Shown here: positions 24,136 to 33,429 of the stretch, in pieces
How the letters are laid out: each line of letters opens with the position of its first letter
Numbering within the stretch: the stretch's first letter is position 1
DNA from: Zea mays
Taxonomy: Eukaryota; Streptophyta; Magnoliopsida; Poales; Poaceae
Length of the DNA: 64,000 nucleotides
Direction of reading: 5' to 3'
Assembly (NCBI RefSeq): GCF_902167145.1
Contig: NC_050097.1
Location: 114,485,982 to 114,549,981, forward strand
Notes under the pieces: generated by a model
What the model was told of the DNA's origin: nothing
Database searches by the model: none
The model's input: the letters and a program-made list of their open reading frames with translations, nothing else
Position numbers and translations under genes: made by a program

Positions 24136-25046
24136 GTTATTCGCCCCGAGGCGGTACAGAGGCAGGCCCCTTTCGCCGAGGTGCGGGATGAAAAGGCTCA
24201 GGGCCGCAAGACATCCCATGACCCTCTGTACGCCTTTCAAGTCCTTGATGGCCCCATGCTGGTGACGGCTGCGATCTTCTCCGGGTTGGCTTCGATGCCC
24301 CGCTCGGAGACGATGAACCCCAAGAGTATGCCTCGGGGTACCCCGAAGACACACTTTTCGGGATTGAGCTTCACGCCTTTTGCCTTGAGACATCAGAATG
24401 TCACTTCAAGGCCGGAAAGGAGGTCGGAGGCCTTCCTCGTCTTGACTATGATGTCATCGACGTAGGCCTCGACCGTGCGGCCAATGTGTTCGCCGAACAC
24501 ATGGTTCATGCATCGCTGGTACGTCGCGCCCGCATTCCTCAAGCCGAACGGCATGGTGACATAGCAGTACATGCCGAAGGGTGTGATGAAAGAAGTCGCG
24601 AGCTGGTCGGACTCTTTCATCCTGATTTGGTGATACCCTAAGTAGGCATCGAGGAAAGACAGGGTTTCGCACCCAGCAGTGGAATCCACGATTTGATCGA
24701 TGCGAGGCAGAGGGTAGGGAACCTTCGGACATGCTTTGTTTAGACCAGTGTAGTCTACACACATCCGCCATTTCCCTCCTTTCTTTCTCACAAGCACAGG
24801 GTTGGCAAGCCATTCGGGATGGAATACCTCTTTGATGAACCCTGCCTCCATTAGCTTGTGGATCTCCTCGCCTATGGCTCTGCGCTTTTCTTCGTCGAAT
24901 CGGCGCAGAGGCTGCTTGACGGGTCGGGCTCCGGCTCGGATGTCCAGCGAGTGCTCAGTGACATCCCTCGGTATGCCGGGCATGTCCGAGGGACTCCACG
25001 TGAAGACGTCGGCGTTCGCGCGGAGAAAGTCGACAAGCACTGCTTC
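24136..25046 (-). pseudogene. pol: Huck-like reverse transcriptase region
   Basis: Minus strand from 25040. Conserved RT blocks are in order: VKQPLRRFDEEKRRAIGEEI, FIKEVFHPEWLANPVLVRKK, WRMCVDYTGLNKACPK, LPRIDQIVD, LSFLDAYLGYHQIRM, TSFITPFGMYCYVTMPFGL and the catalytic YVDDI (about 24455). A stop follows VTF at 24393, and the connection domain (LKAKGVKLNPEKCVFGVPRG) then continues in the same reading before breaking up near 24180. An in-frame TAG at 25047 separates it from protease. Copies reverse transcripts of the element when intact; here it cannot act alone. Confidence 0.9.
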
Positions 25047-28000
25047 CTATTTGGGATCGAGCTCGGAGCCGATCCGGACTTGCTTGGAGGCGTCGCTGCT
25101 GGGGTCGAGGGGGACGGACTTAACCGTCTCCGCTGGCTCGAAGTTGCCGGCATGACGCTTCACGTCTGGCACCTCCTTAGAGAGGCTCTCCAGGTCGGCG
25201 ATGAGGGCCTCGGACTCGGCGAGGGCCTCGGCGTACTCCACGCACTCCACGTCGCATTCGAACGCGTGTTTGTACATGGGGCCGACGGTGATGACCCCGT
25301 TGGGGCCCGGCATCTTGAGCTTCAGGTAGGCGTAGTTGGGGACGGCCATGAACTTCACGTAGCATGGCCTTCCCAGTACCGCGTGGTAGGTTCCTCGGAA
25401 CCCGACCACCTCGAACGTCAGGGTCTCCCTTCGGAAGTTGGAGGGTGTTCCGAAGCAGACGGGAAGGTCGAGTTGTCCGAGGGGCTGGACGCGCTTCCCG
25501 GGAATGATCCCATGGAAAGGCGCAGCGCCTGCCCGGACCGAGGATAGATCGACACGCAGGAGCCCGAGGGTCTCGCCGTAGATGATGTTGAGGCTGCTGC
25601 CTCCGTCCATGAGGACCTTGGTGAGCCTGACGTCGCCGATGACGGGATCGACGACGAGCGGGTATTTCCCCGGGCTCGGCACGTGGTCGGGGTGGTCGGC
25701 TCGGTTGAAGGTGATGGGCTTGTCAGACCAGTCTAGGTAGACTGGCACCGCCACCTTCACCGAACAGACCTCCCGACGCTCTTGCTTGCGGTGCCGAGCT
25801 GAGGCGTTCGCCGCTTGCCCACCGTAGATCATGAAGCAGTCGCGGACCTCGGGGAACTCTCCTGCCTGGTGATCTTCCTTCTTGTCGCCGTCGTGGGCCC
25901 TGCCACCCTCCGCGGGTGGCCCGACCCTGTGGAAGTGGCGCCGAAGCATGACGCACTCCTCAAGGGTGTGCTTGACGGGTCCCTGGTGGTAGGGGCACGG
26001 CTCCTTGAGCATCTTGTCGAAGAGGTTGGCACCTCCGGGGGGTTTCCGAGGGTTCTTGTACTCGGCGGCGGCGACAAGGTCCGCGTCGGCGGCGTCACGT
26101 TTCGCTTGCGACTTCTTCTTGCCCTTCTTCTTGGCGCCATGCTGAGTTGACGCCTCGGGGGCATCTTCCAGTGGGCGGCCCTGGGGCTGCTTGTCCTTCC
26201 GGAAGATAGCCTCGACCGCCTCCTGGCCAGAGGCGAACTTGGTGGCGATGTCCATCAGCTCGCTCGCCCTGGTGGGGGTCTTGCGACCCAGCTTGCTCAC
26301 CAGGTCACGACAGGTGGTGCCGGCGAGGAACACGCCGATGACATCCGAGTCGGTGATGTTGGGCAGCTCGATGCGCTGCTTCGAGAATCGCCGGATGTAG
26401 TCCCGGAGAGACTCTCCCGGCTGCTGCCGGTAGCTTCGGAGGTCCCAGGAGTTTCCAGGGCGCACGTACGTGCCCTGGAAATTGCCGGCGAAGGCCTGGA
26501 CCAGGTCGTCCCAGTTGGAGATCTGCCCCGGAGGCAGGTGCTCCAACCAGGCGCGAGCGGTGTCGGAGAGGAACAGGGGGAGGTTGCGGATGATGAGGTT
26601 GTCATCGTCCGTTCCACCCAGTTGGCAGGCCAGCCGGTAGTCCGCGAGCCACAGCTCCGGTCTCGTCTCCCCCGAGTACTTTGTGATAGTAGCCGGGGGT
26701 CGAAACCGGGTCGGGAACGGCGCCCGTCGTATGGCCCGGCTGAAGGCCTGCGGACCGAGCGGTTCGGGCAAGGGACTTCGATCCTCCCCACTATCGTAGC
26801 GTCCTCCCCGCCTGGGGTGGTAGCCTCGGCGCACCCTCTCGTCGAGTTGGGCCCTACGGTCGCGGTGATGGTGCTCGTTGCCGAGGCGACCCGGGGCCGC
26901 AGGCGCTGTGTTGCGCGTGCGCCCGGTGTGGACCGAGGCTTCCCGCATAAATCGGGAAGTCGTGGCACGATGTTCCGAGGGGTACCCCTGCCTTCAGGAG
27001 GCGGAGCTCTTGGCCCGTCGGACCGCGGCGCCTTCCAAGAGATTCTTGAGCTCTCCCTGGATTCGCCGCCCCTCGGTGGTTGATGGCTCTGGCATCGCAC
27101 GAAGAAGCATTGTTGCTGCAGCCAGGTTCTGGCCGACCCCACTGGATGCGGGTGGCGGCCTGACCCTGACATCATCGGTGATGCGGTGCTGGAAGCCCTG
27201 GGGTAGATGACGTATTTCTCCGGCCAGAGGCTGGCCTGCCCATTCCTGCCCGACGTCCCGGCGGATCGGCTCAAGTGCTCCTGCCCCCTCGTCGAGCCTG
27301 GCCTGCACCCCGCGGATTTGCTCGAGCTGTGAGTCGTGACCCCCCGCCGGAACGGGGACCACAGCTAGCTCCCGTGGGATGTCAACGCGAGGCACCGACC
27401 TAGGGAGATCACCGTCCTCCGGCATGCCGAGATGGTTGCCTTCGGAGGGACCCCCTAGATCGATGTGGAAACATTCGCGGCTTGGGCCGCAGTCCTTGTC
27501 GCCGAGGCTGCGGCTGCCGTTGGAACAGTCGGAAATGCAGTAGTTGCATGCGGTCATAAAGTCCCGCATGGCACTGGGGTTGCCAAGTCCAGAAAAATCC
27601 CAGCAGAAGTCGGGCGCGTCGTCTTCCTCGGACCCAGAGGGCCCGTAAGGCGAGACGTCCGTCAGCCGGTCCCAGGGTGACCGCACACGATACCCCAGAG
27701 GGTTTGGACTCGCCTCTACGAGAGCGTCCGCCAAAGCGGGGTCGCTTGGCGGTTCGAGGCTGAATCTAAAAGGCGTGAGATGGGAATCGGTCGGTACCTC
27801 TTGGTCAACGGGCGGTGATGAAGTCACGTCGGGGACTGACCGCACCGTCGTCTCAGGTACGAGGGTGACGTCCAGCAAGCCTTTCGCGAGCGCGCTGGCG
27901 TCGTCCGTTTGCTCGGAATCGGCGTATTGCGGGGAGACGGCGCTCGTCTTCGTCTCAAACGCGAGGTCGATGTCCGACGTGCCCCCCGTTGGGGCGCTGG

Positions 28001-28300
28001 CGCTGTCGACTCGCTCGACAGCCGACGAGGCGCTGCCTCCTGCTTGGCCTTGGTTGCCCCGCCTCCTCCTCCGTCGGCGGGGGAGAGGACGGGGTGAACT
28101 CGAACGTTGTTCTTCCACCACGCGAGGGAAGACGTCGTTGACTCCGCCGCCGGCGGGCGGGCTGTCGACCGCCATTGTCGCTGTCGCACGGCGGTGGAAG
28201 GAGCATCATGTCGTAGCTGCCGTCGAGGGATACGAACTCAAGACTCCCGAAACGGAGCACCGTCCCGGGATGGAGAGGTTGCTGGAGACTGCCCATCTGG
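25047..28300 (-). pseudogene. gag: Huck-like gag and aspartic protease, frameshifted
   Basis: Begins with MGSLQQPLHPGTVLRFGS (near 28298) and shifts frame near 28170 (MAVDSPPAGGGVNDVFP). A second shift near 26960 leads to the long frame down to 25047. Gag core: WLADYRLACQLGGTDDDNLI, FLSDTARAWLEHLPPGQISN, WDLRSYRQQPGESLRDYIRR (about 26650-26380). A Cys/His segment CPYHQGPVKHTLEEC follows (about 25990). Protease: VLMDGGSSLNIIYG (about 25610), with DGG in place of the common DTG/DSG, then YHAVLGRPCYVKFMAVPNY. The frame ends at TAG after SELDPK; related copies would read through as Gln, so this looks like CAG to TAG. Confidence 0.88.
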
Positions 28301-28337
28301 AGCTTGACGGGATGTTGTTCGTCAACACGCAGCAGGC

Positions 28338-28356
28338 CCCTACCTGGCGCGCCAAC
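28338..28356 (-). promoter_or_regulatory. Huck-like primer binding site
   Basis: Minus strand TTGGCGCGCCAGGTAGGGG immediately after the 5' LTR. Confidence 0.85.
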
Positions 28357-29976
28357 TGTCGGCGTTTCGAGACCGGGGGGTCCCTGGGCCGACGAGTGAA
28401 ATGTCGCTGCGTGCCCTAACCCAGATGGGTCGGCGCGAGGCCGAGCGTGAAGGGGGGAGAAAGGTGGCCAGAGACGGGCGTGAGAGAGGTGGAAATCCCG
28501 CGGACTTCGTGTTCGTCCCGCGCCAGGTCGGGTGCGCTTGCAGTAGGGGATTACAAGCGTCCACGCGGGAGAGGGAGCGAGCAGCCTCACGCGAGCGCCT
28601 GTCTCGTCCTCGTCCCCGCGCGGCCAACCCCCTATAAGAGGGCCCTGGTCCTTCCTTTTATAGACGTAAGGAGAGGATCCAGGTGTACAATGGGAGGTGT
28701 AGCAGAGTGCTACGTGTCTAGCGGAGGAGAGCTAGTGCCCTAAGTACACGCCGTCGTGGCAGCCGGAGAGGTTTTGGCACCCAGTTGGTGTGATGTCGTG
28801 GCCGTCGGAGGAGCGCTGGAGCCTGGCGGAAGGACAGCTATCGGGGCTGTTGAGTCCTTGCTGACGTCCTCTTGCTTCCGTAAGGGGGCCGAGAGCCGCC
28901 GTCGTCAGGGAGCGTGCGGGGCGCCATCATTGCCTATCTGGCGGAGCGAGCCAGATGGGATGCCGGTCTTGTTCCCCGTAGCCTGAGTCAGCTCGGGGTA
29001 GGGTAATGATGGCGCCTCCTGTTGACGTGGCTGGCCCGCGCCCTAGGTTGGGTGATGTGGAGGCTCCTCCGAGGTCGAGGTCGAGTCTGTCTTCCGTGGC
29101 CGTGGTCGAGTCCGAGCCCCTGGGTCGGGCGAGGCGGAGACCGTCGGCTGAAGCCAGGGCTGAGTCCGAGCCCTGGGGTCGGGCGAAGCGGAGTTCGTCG
29201 TCTTCTGGGGCTGAGCCCAAGTCCGAGCCCTAGGTCGGGCGGAGCGGAGTTCGCCGTCTTCCGGGGCTTAGCCCGAGTCCGAGCCCTGGGTCGGGCGGAG
29301 CGGAGTTCGCCATCTTCTGGGGCTTAGCCCGAGTCCGAGCCCTGGGTCGGGCGGAGCGGAGTTCGCCGTCTTCCGGGGCTTAGCCCGAGTCCGAGCCCTA
29401 GGTCGGGCGGAACGGAGTTCGCCGTCTTCCGGGGCTTAGCCCGAGTCCGAGCCCTAGGTCGGGCGGAGCGGAGCTTTCTATGGCGCCTGCGGCCGGGCCT
29501 GACTGCCTGTCAGCCTCACTCTGTCAAGTGGCACCGCAGTCGGAGCGGCGCAGGCGGCGCTGTGTCTTTCTGTCAGGCCGGTTAGTGGAGCGACGAAGTG
29601 ACGGCGGTCACTTCGGCTCTGTCGACTGAAGGGCGCGCGTCAGGATAAAGGTGTCAGGCCACCTTTGTATTAAATGCTCCTGCGATTTGGTCGGTCGGCG
29701 TGGCGATTTGGTCAGGGTTGCTTCTTGGCGAAGACATGGCCTCGGGCGAGCCGGAAATATGTTCGTCGCTGGAGGGGGGCCTCGGGCGAGGCGGAGATCC
29801 TCCGGGGCCGGCTGCCCTTGTCCGAGGCTAGGCTCGGGCGAGGTGTGATCAAGTCCCTCGAATGGACCGATCCCTGACTTAATCGCTCCCATCAGGCCTT
29901 TGCAGCTTTATGCTGATGGGGGTTACCAGCTGAGAATTAGGAGCCTTGAGGGTACCCCTAATTATGGTCCCCGACA
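28357..29976 (-). repeat. Huck-like right LTR (5' LTR in element sense)
   Basis: 1620 bp. A minus-strand TATA box CTATAAAA lies at 28657-28664, giving a long U3 and a short R-U5. It holds about five 56-bp units (29220-29472). Several substitutions and a small indel against the left LTR show an older insertion than zeon. Confidence 0.93.
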
Positions 29977-30416
29977 TTACTAGTTTCATATGATGGAAAA
30001 CTAGGAGCAACACACTTCTCCAACGTACCCGTTAATTTTCTAATTGATTCTTCTAACCCTCCAATCTGTTGTTTCATTTGATTCTGCTGATGATCTACAT
30101 ACTGTTTAATAGATTGGATGTCATCGGGTTTACTTACGTTGGGGACTCGAAGCGAAGATAGAAGAGATGCGATGTTGGTCTCTCTATGTTTGACAACTTT
30201 CTGGTGACGATCCACCGTGTATTATGACAAGAATTTCTCCTTCGCTTGACGCATGTAGTCCTCGTATTTGTGTTGCTCGTCAGCCGTCATACTTTCAACA
30301 GCCGACTTCAGGATATTGTCCGGGGAGATATCAGTGTGATCTTTAGAATCGGCCATTTGAGGGCCTGATTTTTAGTAGATCTAGACACTTGTCCCTAGTG
30401 GAGTCGCCAAAAAGTG
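29977..30416 (-). pseudogene. Outer gypsy gag N-terminus and primer binding site
   Basis: Minus strand ATG near 30356 opens MADSKDHTDISPDNILKSAV, runs to EDYMRQAKEKFLS and hits TAA, then continues in frame with VVKHRETNIASLLSSLRVPN and a coiled-coil stretch IKQYVDHQQNQMKQQIGGLE up to the Huck insertion. PBS-like TTTGGCGACTCCACTAGGGA lies at about 30392-30412. Confidence 0.78.
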
Positions 30417-31083
30417 TGTTGGCGCCGATCCGGGCACCAAACACTAGAAAGGACCGCCTAGCGGTATTCTCTGCGAAGGCGCGGACGATCCACGGCACAG
30501 GGCCGGACGGTCCACGACCTGGCGCAGGAGTGACTCCTCCTCTGCGTACGTCCGAACGGCCCGTGCCTAGGGCTCGGACGGTCTGCGATGGCGCAGAGGG
30601 TCTTCTTCGCAGCAGACCTAGATCTCGCCTCCCAGGAGGGACCCCATCGGGAGGAGAGATCGTAGGGTGTGTCTTGGCGTCGGCAGGCTACCCAAGACGC
30701 ATGTAGTCGACGTAGAGCCGAAGAGAGGTGAAGATTTGAGGTAGAATGAGGCTAAACTAAGGTTAAACTAGAACTAGTCCTAATGCATAAGGTAAAAACG
30801 AGAAATAGACTTGATTTGATCGATTGTGGGAGGTTCAATCGGCCATAACACTTTATCTATATAAAGGGGAGGTCTGGACCCATTACAAGTCGTTTCCTTA
30901 GCTAATCCCACAGTTTTAGCTAACAAATCATGCGAGAAACTCGGAAGCCTAACTGATTCTGTGCACGCGTGGACCGTCCGCGCCACCATCGCGGACCGTC
31001 CGGACCACGAACCGTGCGCGCCACCACCACGGACCGTCCGGCCTCAAGACCGGACGTCCACGAAGACGTTTTTGTGCTCAACA
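30417..31083 (-). repeat. Outer gypsy element, right LTR (5' LTR in element sense)
   Basis: 667 bp, ends GCTCAACA and followed by TSD GTGAT. It has additional GGACCGTCC units at 30960-31050 compared with the left LTR. TATA-like TATATAGATA on the minus strand is near 30853-30864. Confidence 0.92.
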
Positions 31084-31088
31084 GTGAT

Positions 31089-31395
31089 CACTTGCATAGC
31101 TTGCCTCTATTGTCTGAAATCACTATTGGGACTAACAATGTGCGTATCTTTTAGGTTAGAAAACATCAAAGATCTAAGTTGGATGTACTGTTGTCGTTCT
31201 ACCTCACGTGATTGATAAAATAGAGGTAGTTGGAATGTTTCCAAATCAGCTTGATGATATCAATCCGTTTGTTGCAACACATTGATTGATTGAACAATCC
31301 CCTTTTACACCATGCAGTGGTATCCATCTCTCCGTCTAATTTGATTTTGCATGGAATGTTGTGAATAGCATAACCCAAATATAATAGCCGACTTA
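31089..31395. other. Intergenic, no gene recognised
   Basis: Original flank of the outer gypsy insertion. Nothing coding seen. Confidence 0.4.
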
Positions 31396-31532
31396 GGGCT
31401 TGTTCGGTTAGCTCTCAATCCATATGGATTAAGTGGGATTGAGTGGGTTTAAATCCCAAGTAAGTCAAATTTCTTCTTAATTTTTTCCAATCTCATCCAA
31501 TCCATGGGTAACGGGATTAACCGAACAAGGCC
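31396..31532. mobile_element. Tourist-like MITE (TSD TTA)
   Basis: 137 bp with termini GGGCTTGTTCGGTTA and TAACCGAACAAGGCC and 3-bp TSD TTA at 31393-31395 and 31533-31535, as in PIF/Harbinger-derived MITEs. Same family as 35092-35228. Confidence 0.88.
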
Positions 31533-31911
31533 TTATTGGTGGCGAAGATAATCATAATAAAGGGGTATAATATCTCGTATTTAATATGACTATTTGTGAT
31601 GCTTTATTTTCTTTTGTTATACTATTCGTTCATCCGCTAGATGCGATATAGGATAGCTTCTACCAGAAACATTTAAAGTTTATTTTGATACCTTCCAATT
31701 GCTACGTCTATAAAGATTCTAGTCACCATCTGATAGATGTGCTAAATCAGAGTGCCATCGATTATTACATAATAACGAGGTTTATCGAATCAGATTTGGA
31801 CCTTCGATTTTCTTCATGATATTTTTTATTTTTACTTTCAATTGTCAACATACATTTTACTTATTCAACTGTTAAAATGCAGACCAAAAGAAAAGAAAAA
31901 AAAAAGTTACA
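31533..31911. other. 3' flank of the EF-hand gene
   Basis: Downstream of the minus-strand gene. 31545-31680 and 31857-31911 are repeated in diverged form at 5085-5518. Confidence 0.5.
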
Positions 31912-32864
31912 TCATGGTGAGGCCTCATCGCTGCCATCGTCTTCGGTCCCGAGACCAGCCCATCTGATCATGGAGTAGAGGAACTCCTTGAGGTTCACCT
32001 TCCCGTTCCTGTTCAGATCCATCTCCTCTGCAGACACAGACACAGACACACACACACACATGAGCTTGCTTAGAACAGCAACAGGGCTGAACAGCAACAG
32101 ACAAGAGGATCGAGTACTGAATAGCTGTGCTGTTATGTGGCTGGGTGTCCTCTCCTGGTGCGACGCCTCGTTCATCCTGTGGGTGACGTCTCTCCTCCGC
32201 AGCATGCCGTCCCCGTCCTTGTCGAAGAAGATGTACGCGTCGATGAGCTCGTCGAAGACGTAATTGAGCTTGCCGGACTCGAACTCCGAAACCTGACGAA
32301 CCGATGTTCCCAGCTATGGTAGACTAGCTAGCTAAGGAAGAGAGAAGAGGAGACCGAGCCGTACGTACGTACGCGTCGTGTGACGTCTGGCCCGAAGAGC
32401 AGGTACGCGAGGCAGAGGAGCACGACGAACTCCTGGAACTGGACGCCCTTCCTGCTGTCGATGTCGCAGTACCGGTGCAGGTTGCTCATCTCCTCCTCGG
32501 ACATGTGCACCCGGACTCTGCTTCCGAAGCTCTGCAGCTCTTCGCTGTCGATCGTGCCATCTGAATCCTCGTCTGCAAACGAACAGAGAACAGACACTTG
32601 GGTTGGGTCCATGTCCATCAGGATTGGACTAGGACACTAGGTGTAGATTACTGGTTAATTACCGTACTGGTCGAAGATGTTCTTGACGTCCCTGAGCCCT
32701 TCCTTGAACCTGGGCAGGCGCATGGTGATGCTGTTCACCGACCTGAAGGTCCTCTGCCGGGACCTCGTCCGCTCCCGGAGCGCGTCCGCCACCTTGCCGT
32801 CGAGGTCTCTCTCCACCCGGTGCCGCTTGATGGGCTCCGTGCACATGGAAGCGACCATGCCCAT
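31912..32864 (-). CDS. CML21/CML22-like EF-hand calcium-binding protein, four exons
   Basis: The one intact host gene. Exons 32663-32864, 32373-32572, 32118-32292 and 31912-32027 have GT/AG borders and compatible phases and total 693 nt, 230 residues, close to Arabidopsis CML21/22 length. EF-hand loops: 68-79 (DEDSDGTIDSEE, canonical), 104-115 (DIDSRKGVQFQE, degenerate: Lys at position 6), 158-169 (DKDGDGMLRRRD, Asp at position 12) and 196-207 (DLNRNGKVNLKE, canonical). Between loops 2 and 3 lies a hydrophobic helix FVVLLCLAYLLF. The start MGMVASMC fits the N-myristoylation pattern MGxxxS with a nearby Cys8, suggesting membrane attachment (inference). The acidic tail is TEDDGSDEASP. Calcium sensors of this group relay Ca2+ signals; the target is unknown. 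Intron 3 contains a CA microsatellite near 32030-32060. Confidence 0.92.
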
Positions 32865-33061
32865 CTCGCCGATCGAGTCACCACCAACTACTAAGCTGAC
32901 CTATAATAAGGAGGAGCGTTGAATTGGTGCAGCACCATGGAGACGATACGATGGTAAATATTAGACATGGTATGAGCGGCGAGCTGCTGAGGACGAATCT
33001 GTTTTTGGTGTGTGTGTGTGTGAGCAATCTCTGTCAGACTACTGCAGCTCTGGGGCAGGAG

Positions 33062-33172
33062 GCTAGGCAGAATCTGATGCCATTAGCACAAGAAACAGCC
33101 TAGCAACCTGTCTGCTTGAGGAGATTAGGCAGAATCTGATGCTATGTAGCTCAAGAACAGCCTCTACTGCCG
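33062..33172 (-). repeat. Direct repeat in the 5' leader of the EF-hand gene
   Basis: AGGCAGAATCTGATGC occurs at about 33064 and again at about 33126, each followed by related sequence ending AACAGCCT. It is a roughly 62-bp tandem duplication between the likely TATA box and the ATG. Confidence 0.75.
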
Positions 33173-33198
33173 TTTGGCGACTCTGGATACACATATAT

Positions 33199-33211
33199 TG
33201 CTTTATATATA
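33199..33211 (-). promoter_or_regulatory. Likely TATA box of the EF-hand gene
   Basis: Minus strand ATTATATATAAAGC about 340 bp upstream of the ATG at 32864. No better TATA lies nearer except a weak TTATTATAGG only 35 bp from the ATG. Confidence 0.4.
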
Positions 33212-33429
33212 ATGGGTCTGCATATGTCCATGTCCTTTTCTATTTTCCAAATTATTATTTTTATAACCACCCTAGGCTATCTCCAGCAGCAGCGTTACTA
33301 GTCTCATTCCCTATTTTAAACTTAACTTTATAAGCAGCACAATCTACAGCGCAAAACAATACAAAACGGTGTTTTATATGGATATTTGCTCGGTCTGCTG
33401 ACCATAGTCTTGTAGGACCTAGTGCGGAA

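Larger units (their letters stand above)
16685..29976 (-). mobile_element. Huck-like Ty3/gypsy (Tat lineage) retrotransposon, internally deleted
   Basis: 13.3 kb. LTRs 16685-18402 and 28357-29976 begin TGTCGGCGTTTC and end GGTCCCCGACA on the plus strand. TSD TTACT is at 16680-16684 and 29977-29981. Orientation is minus: PBS TTGGCGCGCCAGGTAGGGG beside the right LTR, purine tract CTCGGGGGCTAC beside the left LTR. Minus strand: gag, protease and RT with stops and frameshifts, then a short pol tail with most of RNase H and integrase deleted. Plus strand: a five-exon antisense gene. LTR sequence and antisense gene match what I know as Huck. It is not coding-competent. Confidence 0.93.
6264..31083 (-). 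mobile_element. Outer Ty3/gypsy LTR retrotransposon, non-autonomous, host of the nest
   Basis: LTRs at 6264-6862 and 30417-31083 begin TGTTGGCG and end GCTCAACA on the plus strand. They are flanked by TSD GTGAT at 6259-6263 and 31084-31088. Orientation is minus: a primer-binding-like TTTGGCGACTCCACTAGGGA lies just inside the right LTR, and a purine tract GGCAGGGGGCATA just inside the left LTR. Removing the zeon-like (8713-16169) and Huck-like (16685-29976) insertions with their TSD copies leaves about 4.06 kb. It contains only a degenerate gag and no protease, RT, RNase H or integrase, so the element would depend on proteins from elsewhere. The gag resembles the xilon/diguus group of maize Tat-lineage elements; that name is tentative. 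Confidence 0.92.

Noticed and set aside
24858..25547. 229-codon plus-strand frame, and similar ones at 26538-27083 and 27775-28419
   Set aside because: Shadows of the minus-strand Huck-like gag-pol; the codon pattern belongs to the opposite strand.
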